This document shows, one piece after another, positions 1-11,451 of a stretch of 16,726 nt of DNA. The notes under the pieces are model-generated. The model was not told where the DNA came from, made no database searches, and was given only the letters and a program-made list of their open reading frames with translations. The stretch is from the NCBI GenBank assembly GCA_003990745.1, contig RBNI01003075.1:1-16726 (forward strand), given 5' to 3'. Within the stretch, counting starts at the first letter, position 1; each line of letters starts with the position of its first letter. The position numbers and the translations under genes are program-made. The stretch is from Jimgerdemannia flammicorona (lineage: Eukaryota; Mucoromycota; Endogonomycetes; Endogonales; Endogonaceae).

Positions 1-46
1 TCTAATCATCGATTTATATTTTTTTTTTTTTGCCCCTTCGCAACAG

Positions 47-707
47 ATATCCGTGCCGGCGACTACATTGGTATAGATCTCTTGCTCTCCATTACGGTAC
101 CGCTGACCTTCCGTCTGCTGATCGATCACGGACAAAGCTACTTTGACGGGCTAATACTGGAGTTATCGTGGGATGGGAAGGAATGGGTGAGTTTATGGTT
201 TGTGTGATATGTTTGTCTTTGAGGAGCCTGTTTTGTGCTGAATAATTGACAACAGACCAAAATGGGAGCGTTTTTGTGGGGATTTACGTATGCACGGACC
301 GAGTTTTTGCTCCCTGTACAAATTCTCATTTTTTATTCCCCTACCTCCACGACCCACAGATCGGCTTGAACTCGCTCCCACAATTCGCGTGTAGCAAGCT
401 CCCTCCACTCGACGAATATCACGACCACTTGCTGGACTGTACCTTCACAATTCCGGAGACGAGCTACCGGTTCGTGCGGCTGGTTAGCGAGCAGGAGGAG
501 CACTTCCCGTTCGGTGTGTACGACTTCTCATTCCACGGCCGTGTGAAGCGCCGCGAAGCCTCGAGGACCGAGTCCGACGAGCAGGGCGAGGACGAGGGCG
601 GCAGGAAGAACGGGAGGCGGCGGCATGAACAGCGCGATGGAGGGTTGGGGAGGGTTGGTGCGGACGGCGAGGAGGAGGGGTTGGTCGTCAGGTTTTTGGA
701 TGCGTAG
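47..707 (+). CDS. C-terminal part of a protein with a discoidin-like (F5/8 type C-like) end; 5' part outside window
   Basis: Two exons can be read. Exon A (47–186) follows a T-rich stretch ending in the acceptor CAACAG and codes for 46 residues beginning IRAGDYIGIDLLLS. It stops at a GTGAGT donor. Exon B (360–707) follows the acceptor CCCACAG, joins in phase 0 and adds 115 residues to TAG at 705–707. The beta-rich stretch with a final YRFVRLV and YDFSFHGR resembles the last strands of discoidin-type jelly rolls, where an FVRL motif and a final FEFYG-like strand are common. That match rests on pattern only. After about residue 115 the tail becomes highly charged (many Glu, Arg, Gly), probably disordered. 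No catalytic residue is visible. The intron (187–359) contains a second acceptor-like CAACAG at 250–255, but using it breaks the frame. Strand and splice model are fairly sure; the family is tentative. Confidence 0.6.
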
Positions 708-1058
708 ATGGGATGAGTTTAGGAGGAAGGGGGCAGTATGGGACGGAAATGGACACTCTTGGGGTAAAATATATTTCTGTCGGTCTGTTTCTTGTTGGTA
801 TTTTGCTGTTATTATTTGTCATAGACGGCAGTTATTTTTAGTATAGTATGATCATTGTCTGTCATTTATGTACCGTACACGTACAATGATTTGTGGCTAA
901 CAGTCCCTCTTGGCTATTTATTGACGGTCAATGTACACGTCTTGCCAAGCATTGCTCTATCCTTTTTGTCCTGCCTTGTGTTACTCCTTTACCTCGTGTT
1001 TCTCGTCATTTTGTAAGGTTCATCTTACCTTACCTGGTCCCCTTTTGTCCTGAGATAC
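708..1058. other. Intergenic, no gene seen
   Basis: T-rich sequence downstream of the first gene, with stops in all frames. It presumably holds its 3' untranslated region, but there is no canonical AATAAA. Confidence 0.5.
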
Positions 1059-1066
1059 TATAAAAA
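1059..1066 (+). promoter_or_regulatory. TATA-like box
   Basis: TATAAAAA lies 70 bases before an ATG at 1136 in a good context (CCAATGA). That ATG opens only a 14-codon frame ending at 1180, and the coding-like stretch at 1203–1373 lies in another frame. The box may serve a decayed or spliced gene. Confidence 0.3.
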
Positions 1067-1202
1067 TTCTCTCCCAACGGCCTTTCTGCCCTTCAAGCAT
1101 CGTCGCTGGCACAGCGGCGTCCATCCATCTCTCCAATGATAATCACGTCCATCCAAGCCTCCACCCCCCAAGACCTGTAATCATCACAATACACAACAAC
1201 GG

Positions 1203-1373
1203 ACATTCATCTGGGTCTACGAGAAGGACGTGATTGCCTCCGGCGATAACCAAACAGAAGGCCTCAACGTCTGCTCCCCAGCGTCCGTGGGATTATTCTC
1301 CGCTAAGTCCAACTCAAACCTCTCAACACACGTATATCTTCCATCTTTTATTGTAGTACCCTCAATTCGTTAA
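1203..1373 (+). pseudogene. Short coding-like stretch, unknown protein
   Basis: The frame from 1203 is open for 56 codons and ends at TAA (1371–1373). It begins TFIWVYEKDVIASGDNQ and has a protein-like composition, unlike the flanks, followed by a Ser/Asn-rich part. There is no start codon in frame (the frame is open back to TAA at 1140–1142) and no acceptor directly upstream, so I cannot join it to the ATG at 1136. I do not recognise the family. It could be an exon of a small gene driven by the TATA box at 1059, a gene remnant, or chance. Confidence 0.2.
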
Positions 1374-1864
1374 AATGGTCGTTGGGATTGGCATCTTCGA
1401 TGCTCGTTCGTAGATGCCATTAACCCGTTCTCAGTGTCTGGTCGGATAAAGGGCGGTGGTGGCGATGATAGTCTTTGTATGTGGCACGGTAAAGATATTT
1501 ATTTATATTATTTATATTTTAATGTAACCCACATCCACATTTTATTTCTCATAACGATCCGGATCGAATACTTTCGATCATGTACAAATGATCATGTACA
1601 AATGGATCAAAAGATACATATAGGTTGTAGTTCCGCCCCTTCAGTCCGAGTAAGGACCGATATCCGGCCTCCCCGACGCTATGCGACGGGGGGCTTATAC
1701 AGGCAATTGTGTTTTAAGTGCTATGCTATAGGCATTCTAAATGAAATATGTCATACACGAAGGAACGCTCGAAGACGAAAAAGTTATCAAGGTACAGAAG
1801 AGCCCAGAAAACACCCGCGAGCAACACACGAGGTAACCTGCCGGCGCGCGCCCCACTGGCGGTG
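1374..1864. other. Intergenic with small palindromes and a 14 bp direct repeat
   Basis: No convincing coding frame. It contains the perfect palindrome CGATCCGGATCG (1555–1566), two adjacent copies of GATCATGTACAAAT (1576–1589 and 1590–1603), and a GC-rich hairpin, CCCCGACGC / GCGACGGGG with a 3-base loop, at 1671–1691. Confidence 0.6.
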
Positions 1865-2089
1865 GGGGCGGGACGAGCAGGCGCGCCTATTTTGTTTTGG
1901 TCGTGTGCCACTCGCGGGTGTGGGCAGGGACGAGCAGGCGCGCCTATTTTGTTTTGGTCGTGTGCCACCCGCAGGTGGGCAGGGACGACCAGGCGCGCCT
2001 ATTTTGTTTTGGTCGTGTGCCCCCCACAGGTGTGGGCAGGGACGACCAGGCGACTATTTTGTTTTGGACGTGTGCTCGTTATAGGTGGA
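1865..2089. repeat. Minisatellite, four copies of a 55–57 bp unit
   Basis: The core GGGACGAGCAGGCGCGCC, or the variant GGGACGACCAGG, recurs at 1870, 1927, 1982 and 2039, each time followed by TATTTTGTTTTGG and CGTGTGC. Spacings are 57, 55 and 57 bases. The first three copies hold the 8-base GGCGCGCC; the fourth has lost it and is more diverged. Unit length is not constant modulo 3, so long open frames through it are not coding. Confidence 0.9.
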
Positions 2090-2110
2090 TGGATGAATAT
2101 TCAGTACTGC

Positions 2111-2473
2111 AATGAGAATGTTGTCCTCCAAAGAGAATGTCCTCCAAAGAGAATGTCCTCCAAAGAGAATGTACTCCGAAGAGAATGTACTCCGAAGAGT
2201 GTACTCCGAAGGGAATGTACTCCAAAGAGAAAGTACTCCAAAGAGAAAGTACTCCGAAGAGAAAGTACTCCGAAGAGGGTACTCCGAAGAGAATGTACTC
2301 CAAAGAGGGTACTCCGAAGAGAATGTACTCCGAAGAGAATGTACTCCAATGTACTCCGAATAGAATGTACTCCAATGTACTCCGAAGAGAATGTACTCCA
2401 ATGTACACCAAAGAGAATGTACTCCCAAAGAGAATGTACTCCCAAAGAGAATGTACTTCAAAGAGAATGTACT
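2111..2473. repeat. Minisatellite, 16 bp unit with graded variants
   Basis: Over twenty copies of a unit close to TACTCCGAAGAGAATG. The left copies read TCCTCCAAAGAGAATG, the middle ones carry AAAG in place of AATG or are shortened to 13 bases, several right-hand ones are 10-base forms (TACTCCAATG), and the last ones are 17 bases (TACTCCCAAAGAGAATG). The unit is not a multiple of three, which explains the open frames on both strands. The array starts about 20 bases after the 55–57 bp minisatellite. Confidence 0.95.
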
Positions 2474-2546
2474 GTTGGGGGGAAGGAGTCGGGAAGGTTA
2501 GGAAATCCAGCGAGTGACAGGATAAACATCTCGGCAAAATGTTAAC

Positions 2547-2558
2547 AAAAAAAAAAAA
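2547..2558. repeat. Poly(A) run, 12 bases
   Basis: Homopolymer just right of the 16 bp minisatellite. It could be replication slippage or the tail of an old retroposed sequence; no target duplication is evident. Confidence 0.8.
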
Positions 2559-2612
2559 CACATACTTGGCTCCGTGGACCTCCAGATCCACTGGCAGTCC
2601 CTTGGTGCCATA

Positions 2613-2619
2613 ATATATA

Positions 2620-2650
<31 letters not shown>
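2613..2650. repeat. AT dinucleotide microsatellite
   Basis: Alternating AT/TA over 38 bases with one phase break near 2626. It closes the compound repeat block that begins at 1865. Confidence 0.95.
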
Positions 2651-2845
2651 GATCGGGCGATATGATTCACGTTTCTCACTTTTTCAAATACCTCCGCGGG
2701 TGCCAGCGGGCAGCCTTATGTTATGCGTTAACTGAGGCATATGCGTAGTAGAGAAGGTTTAGCTTGTTTGAAGATTTTATGAACATGAAATGGGTAGTGG
2801 CAACGAAGATTATAAGCATACCATGAGGTCAATTGCCCAGCTTAC

Positions 2846-2972
2846 CCTTGACAGGGTGTGGGCCAGAATTGAGGGTGTCGGCGTAAACGTCGGGAAACTT
2901 GGCGAGGAAGGTGTTATGCACCGTCTCGTCCCCCAACAAGGGATAAGGACGACGCTGAAACGAACAGCGATA
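2846..2972 (-). pseudogene. Isolated exon-like remnant, unknown protein
   Basis: Read on the minus strand, a 127-base stretch is bounded by an acceptor-like ACAAACCAG and a good donor GTAAGC. It codes for about 42 residues with a natural composition, including PYPLLGDETVHNTFLAKF and PDVYADTLNSGPHPVKG. The intron-like sequence upstream is pyrimidine-rich. I see no partner exons: a Lys-rich frame ending in a stop lies near 3065–3120 on the same strand, but nothing joins them. I do not recognise the family. It is probably a gene remnant or an orphan exon. Confidence 0.25.
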
Positions 2973-2974
2973 CT

Positions 2975-3716
2975 GGTTTGTGTTATGGAGAAGCAAGATA
3001 GGAGGTGGGTGAGGGAGGGGGGAAGGAATGTGGCGTGTATGGGGTGGTGAGGGCTGGGGGGGGTCCGTGCTTTATTGCTTGGGGTGCTTGGCGTGGGCCT
3101 TTTTCTTCCACGGCCCGTCACGGGGACGACATCATGTCAAGTTTCACACACCCCCACTTTTGTTTCCACTACCCCTGTCGGCCCAGATGGCCCAGATCGA
3201 AGAGACCTGATTGGTATGCCGCAGTCAGTCCGTCTTCTGTGATATCCGAGAAACCATATAATAATATTCCGAGACATCGCCACTATTTATGAATGAACAT
3301 ATATGGCTGGACTGAGGCGTTTACCGATTTTACGGAAAAAAAAAATCTATTATTAACCCACCCCCCTTTTTTAAAAAAAAAAAAACATTCATGGCCGACC
3401 TCTGCACTTCAAATATTAACTCATCCTCTGTAGCCACAGCGCGTCTGGGTAAGGTTGGCAGGTGGACACAATGTAACCAACAAGCTGAGAAACGCGGTCC
3501 AATACCCAGTTGGGCAGTATGGCTGGTGGCCCTGAGTCCGGAATGGGAAAGGAGCCATCAACCTCGAGCCAATCGGACGCCACGGGGCTTAAACTCTCGA
3601 TCCCTTTTTTTGACAAGGCCATTTAATTTTTCCAAAAACGTTCTCATCATTGCTTCATCCTTAAGATATCTTCCCTCCCCCCACTCCCACTCATTCCTCC
3701 TTCAACCATCTCAACT
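2975..3716. other. Intergenic and upstream region of the GPI-protein gene
   Basis: No convincing gene. It contains A-rich and T/A runs (T6A13 at 3367–3385) and a CT-rich stretch just before the ATG at 3717, which is typical of fungal promoters and leaders. Confidence 0.5.
3569..3573 (+). promoter_or_regulatory. CCAAT box candidate
   Basis: CCAATC, in the context GAGCCAATCGG, lies about 145 bases upstream of the ATG at 3717. It fits the spacing and context of CCAAT-binding (HAP) complex sites in fungi. No clear TATA box stands between. Confidence 0.35.
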
Positions 3717-4949
3717 ATGAAGTTCACCGCCGTCGCCACCCTCCTCGCTAGTATTGCCACCATCGCCAGCGCCCAATCCTCATCTGCTAGCGATGCGGTC
3801 TCCGCTAGCATCGTAGCCTCTTCCTCTCCCGCCGTCTCCTCTCCCGCCGTCTCCTCTCCCGCCGTCTCCTCTCCCGCCGTCTCTCCCGCCGTCTCCTCTC
3901 CCGCCGTCTCTGGATCCACGGCCGCTGTTGCGTCGCCCTCGAACACCGTGGCCTCCCCAGCCCCGAGTCAGACCTGGGTTGCCACCGGGCCCATCGCACC
4001 TCCTGGTAAGTGGCGGTGATAGACTGTGTTGTCGAAGATACATGTTGCTGACGAAATTGCTGACGACTATGAATTGATTTTCTCAATCACGATGTAGCCG
4101 ACCTCCCCCCACAGACCTGGACCATCCTCCAAGAGTCCGACCAGAAGCGCGCATCTGTGTGCGACACCCAGAAATCTTACTGCACGGTACGTTGTTAAAA
4201 AGAAATGTTTGTCTAAAAATTAAGGACAAAGAAAAGCGAAATATACTGCATATGCTTCCCTAGGCAGAACCGCAATTTGGACACAACGCGCATCAATGTC
4301 GTCCTAATATTTCGCGTGTTTTTGTGTATGTAGAACAACTGCGGTGGCCCTGGCAAGGATCCCAAGAATTTCTGGTGAGTATCTGTGTGGATTTTTGGAC
4401 CAGATGAGATGATTAGGATAGGGATGATGGTCTGACCTTTATTATTCGCTTAATTCCAACAGTAACGTGACCAGCATGGCTTGGGGCTGTGGTTGTTCCG
4501 TAAGTTCACAATCTTTCACACACGTCTTTCCGTTCTCAATCGATATTAACCCGTCCCCCCACCCGCAGACCAAGGCCCCTGACATCAACTACTACTCTTG
4601 GCCGATCGTGCAAGAGGAGTGCACGGGCAGATCGCAGGCATGCCAGATGTCGTGCCTGGTGCCGAAAGGTGTGCCCGACGTTGGCAAGTGCCAGATAGCC
4701 TGCAACCAGTACTATCAGTGCGGCAGCGCTAATGCCCCCAAGTCGTACCTGGAGACCAACTCCCCCACCGACACGCCCCTCTACTTCGCCCCGGTTGTCT
4801 CCAATACCTCCAACACCTCCACCACCAACACCACCACCAACACCAGCACCACCGCCAAGACCGGGAACGCCATCGGCAAGAACGTGGCCGAGATGCTCGG
4901 CAGCGTTGCCATCGCGCTCATGGTCGCGGCGGGCGTCGTGATGATTTAA
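3717..4949 (+). CDS. Secreted cysteine-rich GPI-anchored protein with Ser/Pro repeat stalk
   Basis: Five exons: 3717–4005, 4098–4186, 4334–4374, 4463–4499 and 4569–4949. All have GT–AG borders and phases agree, giving 278 residues. Residues 1–20 form a signal peptide (MKFTAVATLLASIATIASAQ). Residues about 35–64 are SSPAV repeats, a likely O-glycosylated stalk. A core of about 100 residues has 12 cysteines, with motifs SVCDTQKSYC, NNCGG, WGCGCS, EECTG and CQIACNQYYQC. A Ser/Thr/Asn-rich stretch follows, then a small-residue site and a hydrophobic C-terminus (MLGSVAIALMVAAGVVMI), typical of a GPI signal. The core resembles the fungal extracellular DUF7707-type family, matched by eye. The likely role is in the cell wall or at the plasma-membrane surface; no enzyme motif is visible. 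The start is the first ATG and is followed directly by the signal peptide. Confidence 0.9.
3822..3908 (+). repeat. In-gene 15 bp tandem repeat coding SSPAV
   Basis: The unit TCCTCTCCCGCCGTC occurs at 3822, 3837, 3852, 3867 and 3894, with one 12-base copy at 3882–3893. All lengths are multiples of three, so the frame is kept and only the stalk length changes. Near-identical copies suggest recent expansion. Confidence 0.95.
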
Positions 4950-5959
4950 GGTCGTACCATAGGCTCGCGTTTGATGTGTGTTTGGAGGTGTTTTACGATT
5001 CTAGGAAAGCAAATACCCGACCTTCGCGTGGATGCGCGTTCTTTCTGGCCACCCCGTCTATCTGTTTGTTACCAGTAGCTTTAACTCGCCTTTCGTTCGT
5101 CTCATAGAATCAGATGCTCGATATAATGCACGCTTGTATCCATGTTACCTTATTTTTGTGATCGCTTACATAAAGAGTTCCGTTAGAGCCAAGCCTTTGG
5201 TCATTGTGATTGTTTTGAGTTGTTGAGGGTGTTTGTTCGCGAAATAGCTGGTTGAGTACTAGACTGCCGAGCTGGAGAATCAGAATCCGTACTACTGGGA
5301 AACCCACGTACGACACGACACAACAAAGCGACGCAACTCGCCGTTACCCACTCACATCCAAAAAAATAAATAAAAAATAAAATAAAATAAAGGCAGAATC
5401 TTCCATTCCACGAGAACGAGAACGATTGCGCCCGTTCAAAGAGGTGCATGCTGAAGTGGGCTCAGAAGCTTGGGCATTGAAGTATTAGAAACGAAGCCAA
5501 ACAAGCCCAAGGTGAAGTCTAAGGGATGGGGGCTGTGACGGATCAAGCATGGAACAAGCCGTGTCGAATGCTTCTTTGGATTAAGGCCTTCGATTCCTGG
5601 ACCGTCAATTTTGTATGGCGGTCTTGGGCACTATCGCTATGAGCGAGTCAATGGGTCATTTACTTCATCAATACCCCTCACACACGTCCAAGGCCCATCC
5701 CGAGCACGCAGGGCGAAGGGAGGTATAACGGTTACATTCAAATTACGCACCATCTGATCTGATGACAAATCTTGATCCTTAGCGACGCGCCTAACTCAAA
5801 ATTTCTGGTGGCTTAAGTATGTGCAATAATGATGCGACCAGAAGACAAAATTTCAAATTTTCATGCGCCACCCTGACCTTCTTTCTCTTGTTAGCTTCTC
5901 CCGCTTTCTTTCACTTGTTAGACATAGCATCTTCTTCATTGATATATTTCACTAAACCA
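4950..5959. other. Intergenic between the GPI-protein gene and MET2
   Basis: No gene recognised. It contains an A-rich AAATAAA-type tract at about 5359–5392 and a T/C-rich leader just before the MET2 start. It should hold the 3' end of one gene and the promoter of the next, but no clear TATA box was identified. Confidence 0.5.
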
Positions 5960-8153
<2,194 letters not shown>

Positions 8154-8322
8154 ATGTGAGGCGCGGTTCGAACCATGCATTCGGCATGCGGTGCAGGGTG
8201 ACGGAGATGAAGGAGAGGAGCGAGAGCGTACCATCGTTGTTGGACTCTTTTCATTTAATTGTTGGGTTCAGTATCTTGTCCATTTGGCGGGTGGTGTCTT
8301 GTAGGCAAAATACCCAAAGAGG

Positions 8323-8328
8323 AATAAA
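8323..8328 (+). terminator. Polyadenylation signal candidate for MET2
   Basis: AATAAA (context GGAATAAAAAAATATT) lies 170 bases after the MET2 stop, a usual distance for a fungal 3' untranslated region. The cleavage site is not resolved. Confidence 0.5.
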
Positions 8329-9407
8329 AAAATATTTTCAACGTCATGCATTCACTCTGTAGAAAAAGGGAGAGTAGCACTCCTGGCGATGGATGATCTA
8401 TCTCCGGTACAGTGGAGGTTGTAGGAAGCAAGCCATTGCGAGGGATTCGGTCAAGAGGAAAACAAAATGACAAGGAGAATATCAGGTTGGCGATTCGACA
8501 CACCACACCATGTTCAATACGACTAAAAAGAATTTTTCTCCCTCGATCCCACACTATTTGCATCCACCCATCATAACAACAAACCCGTGTGGGAGTTGCA
8601 CCCACATTTGCCACCCTCGGCGGGTCGAGTTCTTAAGACGAGGCTAGTATGGTTGAGAACAGAAAAGCCTCCCGCGCAGAGCCGCTCGCTCTAATTTAAC
8701 ATGGGCAAACAGCCGATACCACCTATCCAACCTTTACTATTTCGGTAGGCCGGACGACGTCCACGCCGTAACAGTTACCAGCCCGAGTCATTCAAACAGG
8801 CGTTTACACAGGCCACGGACAAAAGCCGAGGCTGCAGATTGGTGGGTGAATGAGGCCGGATCGGTACGTGGCACGTCAACAGACCACACACCGTGAGCGC
8901 CATTACTTCGTCTGTAACCTGCTACCAAAGGATGTGCCGAAATCTTGGAGGGGCTCGCCACCACCATCGGCGACACGTTGCCGAATGATGGTCAGTGGTT
9001 GACTTTGGTGTGTTGAATGAAAATCGTGACGTCATCTTGTTTCTTTAAAACGCACGAGAATGAATGATGAACGTTCCGGCTTAGCACGTTCCTGCTTGGC
9101 GATAATGAAAGAATGGGATGCATGCAACGTGAAAGGAATGCGTACCCAATTCACGCTTTGAATTTAAATGGAAAAGGGGGAGGAGATTTTCCTAGGTAAT
9201 CCATCACAATTAAACCAATTTTTGAAATTGTCGCGATGACGTCTCCATAATTTTACTTCTGAGGCCAGAGTTGCAAAGAGAGGCTGTATAGGAAGCAGCG
9301 TGATAGGAGTAGGCAGATTTTGAGGAAAGATTTGGGGTTTTGGTGAACGTGATAAAGTGCTGCATAGAAGAACGCAAAAAGAGGGTATATTTTAAGCTAA
9401 CTCAGGC
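8329..9407. other. Intergenic, no intact gene
   Basis: A tRNA T-arm-like hairpin (TGTGGG / CCCACA, 7-base loop) sits at 8588–8606 without a cloverleaf. Around 8788–8985 both strands are open for about 60 codons with coding-like composition, but there is no clear start or splice structure. A perfect TGACGTCA lies at 9027–9034. Confidence 0.4.
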
Positions 9408-10077
9408 TCAACTCTTGCCTTCGAGGCAGACGACGCAGCGGACGAGGATTGAACAAGTGGTAGGCGTTGCCAGCGTAGCGCCAGTCTCCCGAACCGTGAT
9501 CCAGCGGATGCACAAGAGCTGAGGCCGGTATTGCTGAAGGCGTAGGTGGTCGGGAGCACAGCGAGGTGGTACTATCGTGGTGGGTGTTATTCTGGCCCCA
9601 TTGGGCAATAACGCGGTGTTGGTAGGCGTCGCAGCATGGGTTGTAGCAGATGCCTGGTCGTTTATCAGATTGTCGCGTTTTTCGAGCAGGTATGGCCTAA
9701 GTGCCTTACCTGAGGTTCAGCCCGTTGATAGCGACGCGTCATTCTGGTGAGTTGGTCGACCAAGTGTACGTTTTGAGACCGTCATGTCCACGAACTTGAG
9801 CCGGCTAATCTCGCCTCCGCGAAGATGGAGGTGTCTTGTCGGTCAGCTCCTTGACGAAGAACTAGATAACGCCCTCTTTGCGTTGCGCGAAGATGAGTCG
9901 GAAGTACTCAGCCTCGGTACCTATGGTGTAGTATTCTAGGATCCTGTCGACCTCGTCCTCATGAAGGTGTTGGTCGTCCAGGAGGAATTTGATGTAAGAC
10001 ACGGGCTTTTTGACGCTCTCGGCGAGGCGCTCGCGCACCTTAATTCGATTCTCATTGCCGGTATCATAGTGTATGCC
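9408..10077 (-). pseudogene. Decayed gene of unknown family
   Basis: On the minus strand, 10077 to 9805 reads as a clearly protein-like frame, with motifs GIHYDTGNENRIKVRERLAE, EDEVDRILEYYTIGTEA and EYFRLIFAQRKEG. It is interrupted by TAG at 9862–9864, after which the same frame resumes with FFVKELTDK. Around 9813 the protein-like reading shifts frame (EISRLKFVDMTVSKRTLG). A donor-like GTAAGG follows at 9704–9709, and a further open frame (RPYLLEKRDNLINDQAS, then Thr/Cys-rich) runs to TGA at 9408. The single stop, the frame change and the missing start suggest a gene that has lost function, or less likely sequence errors. The charged helical composition suggests an intracellular protein. I cannot name the family. 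Confidence 0.4.
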
Positions 10078-10659
10078 GAAACGTCAGTGCGAAGTAAGCA
10101 TTGCGTTTGGAACGAGCAAGCTCGTTCGCAGAACGGATGGGAATTGAATGATCAACGCCATGTGGATTTATACCACGGATTGACATCGCGAGACATCATC
10201 AGTTTGATACATGCACATGCATCTTGGGTGGATGTCATTGGCAAAGATCAAAAACAACAGCACACGCTATCTTTCATGGGATTGCATCACATACAAGACG
10301 GGCGACATATGCATATCATAATGTTGCTGGGCTCAGACAAATTGTAATACATATCCACTCAATCTGTCAATTCTTGCCATGTCCGCACCTGTCAATTTTC
10401 GTCGCGTGGAATCAAAATATCAAAGAGAACGTTCGAACGCACATTGCAATTGGGAGTGCGTGTAGCAACGTGACGGCTCATGAACTTCGTCCCCCAAATA
10501 GGTTTTAGCTGGAAAATGAACGTCATGTCTAGGTTGTTGACTTCTTGTTAGCAATTAGGGAGAAGGATAGTAATTTGCCATGGTGGCTGCGCACGGTGCA
10601 CCATGACCCAGGCCCACCTAACGTCTTACGTGTGGATGTATGTAATCGATATCCCCACC
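10078..10659. other. Intergenic, no gene recognised
   Basis: A plus-strand frame is open through about 10347, but it is His-rich from repeated CAT triplets, starts inside the decayed minus-strand gene, and has no recognisable motif. Confidence 0.4.
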
Positions 10660-11118
10660 CTAGTAAAAACGTGCATGGTGCCAGACGTGTGGCAACTCAT
10701 GCTTAGCGAATGACCTGACGATGGCAGCGGACAGGGCTAAACTGGGACTCTCCGGAAGCCCTTGATCGAGCCTTGCCGATGGACACCAGGGTATGTGCAA
10801 TGGATACACAAAGTCTTTGGGAATATTCATCATACACCACCCTGGTTCGTCTAAATCCGGATAATGTTTGCTACGCAAACAAAATGAAAAAGAAAAAGAG
10901 TTCGTTAAACGCTCTGGTATTTCCGAACGTGGGCCGCACGTTCGGGCCGTCACTTTCGCTATCTGGCTCTCACGACGTTCGGCAATGTCACGTAGCAGAT
11001 CTTTCCAGGTGGGACACTGGACAACGTCTGACAAGCTGATGAGCTTGTGCACACAAAAAAAAAAACTCTTTGTTTCCTCCCCCCCCCCTCCCCTACACGT
11101 CAAACCCGTGATCTCCAC
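10660..11118 (-). pseudogene. Open stretch, hypothetical protein or remnant
   Basis: The minus strand is open for 152 codons. The upstream part is low complexity (G-rich, then poly-T coding FFF) and looks like intron ending in CACAAG. From there the product is protein-like: LISLSDVVQCPTWKDLLRD, ERRESQIAKVTARTCGP, then a Phe/Ser run from a TTTTTC tract, then PDLDEPGWCMMNIPKDFVY and SFAKHELPHVWHHARFY before the stop. There is no ATG start at the border and no recognisable family. It may be the 3' exon of a lost gene. Confidence 0.25.
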
Positions 11119-11451
11119 AATCCAAGACGCGTCTCAATCTCCTGACATTGATCTCGTGCCAAATCTGGAGATAGATCAACGAAAGTTAGCAAAAGATTGA
11201 AGAGAGTGGGATTCGAACGGCCTTAAACGTGGCACCTCCATTTCACTTGATGACGTCACTAGTATATTGTAATAATAGTTCAACTTACCCCAGCAGCATC
11301 GGCAGTGATTGGTAAAAGCAAAGCCGAGTATAGCCCGTGAGAAAATTGAGCTGAGGTACGGCCATTCCGAAAGAGGTCCACAACTACAGTGAAAAAAGAC
11401 AAAGCCAACCTAATTAGCTGTGGCGAGAGAAAAAAAAAAAACCACGCAGAT
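11119..11451. other. Intergenic with a pol III B-box-like motif and a CRE
   Basis: On the minus strand CCGTTCGAATCCCAC (11204–11218) matches a tRNA B box almost exactly, but the T stem does not pair and no A box or cloverleaf is found, so no tRNA is called. A perfect TGACGTCA is at 11251–11258. A poly(A) of 12 is at 11430–11441. Confidence 0.45.

Noticed and set aside
246..359. Extension of the first gene's second exon upstream to 246
   Set aside because: The frame is open but the composition is non-coding and a good acceptor at 359 joins the 47–186 exon in phase; using the acceptor at 255 breaks the frame.
1434..2591. Several open frames of 70–265 codons on both strands across the satellite block
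   Set aside because: They exist only because the 16 bp and 55–57 bp units are stop-free in several frames; the unit lengths shift frame and the products are low-complexity repeats.
3780..4086. Minus-strand Arg/Gly-rich and Glu/Thr-rich frames over the SSPAV repeat
   Set aside because: Antisense of the in-frame 15 bp repeat, without starts or motifs.
8588..8606. tRNA-like T arm (GTGGG, 7-base loop, CCCAC)
   Set aside because: The loop has G in place of the expected second T, the acceptor stem does not close and no anticodon arm can be drawn.
8788..8985. About 60 open codons on each strand near the middle of the MET2–F-box interval
   Set aside because: Both strands look equally plausible, with no start, splice pair or motif to decide; left as undetermined.
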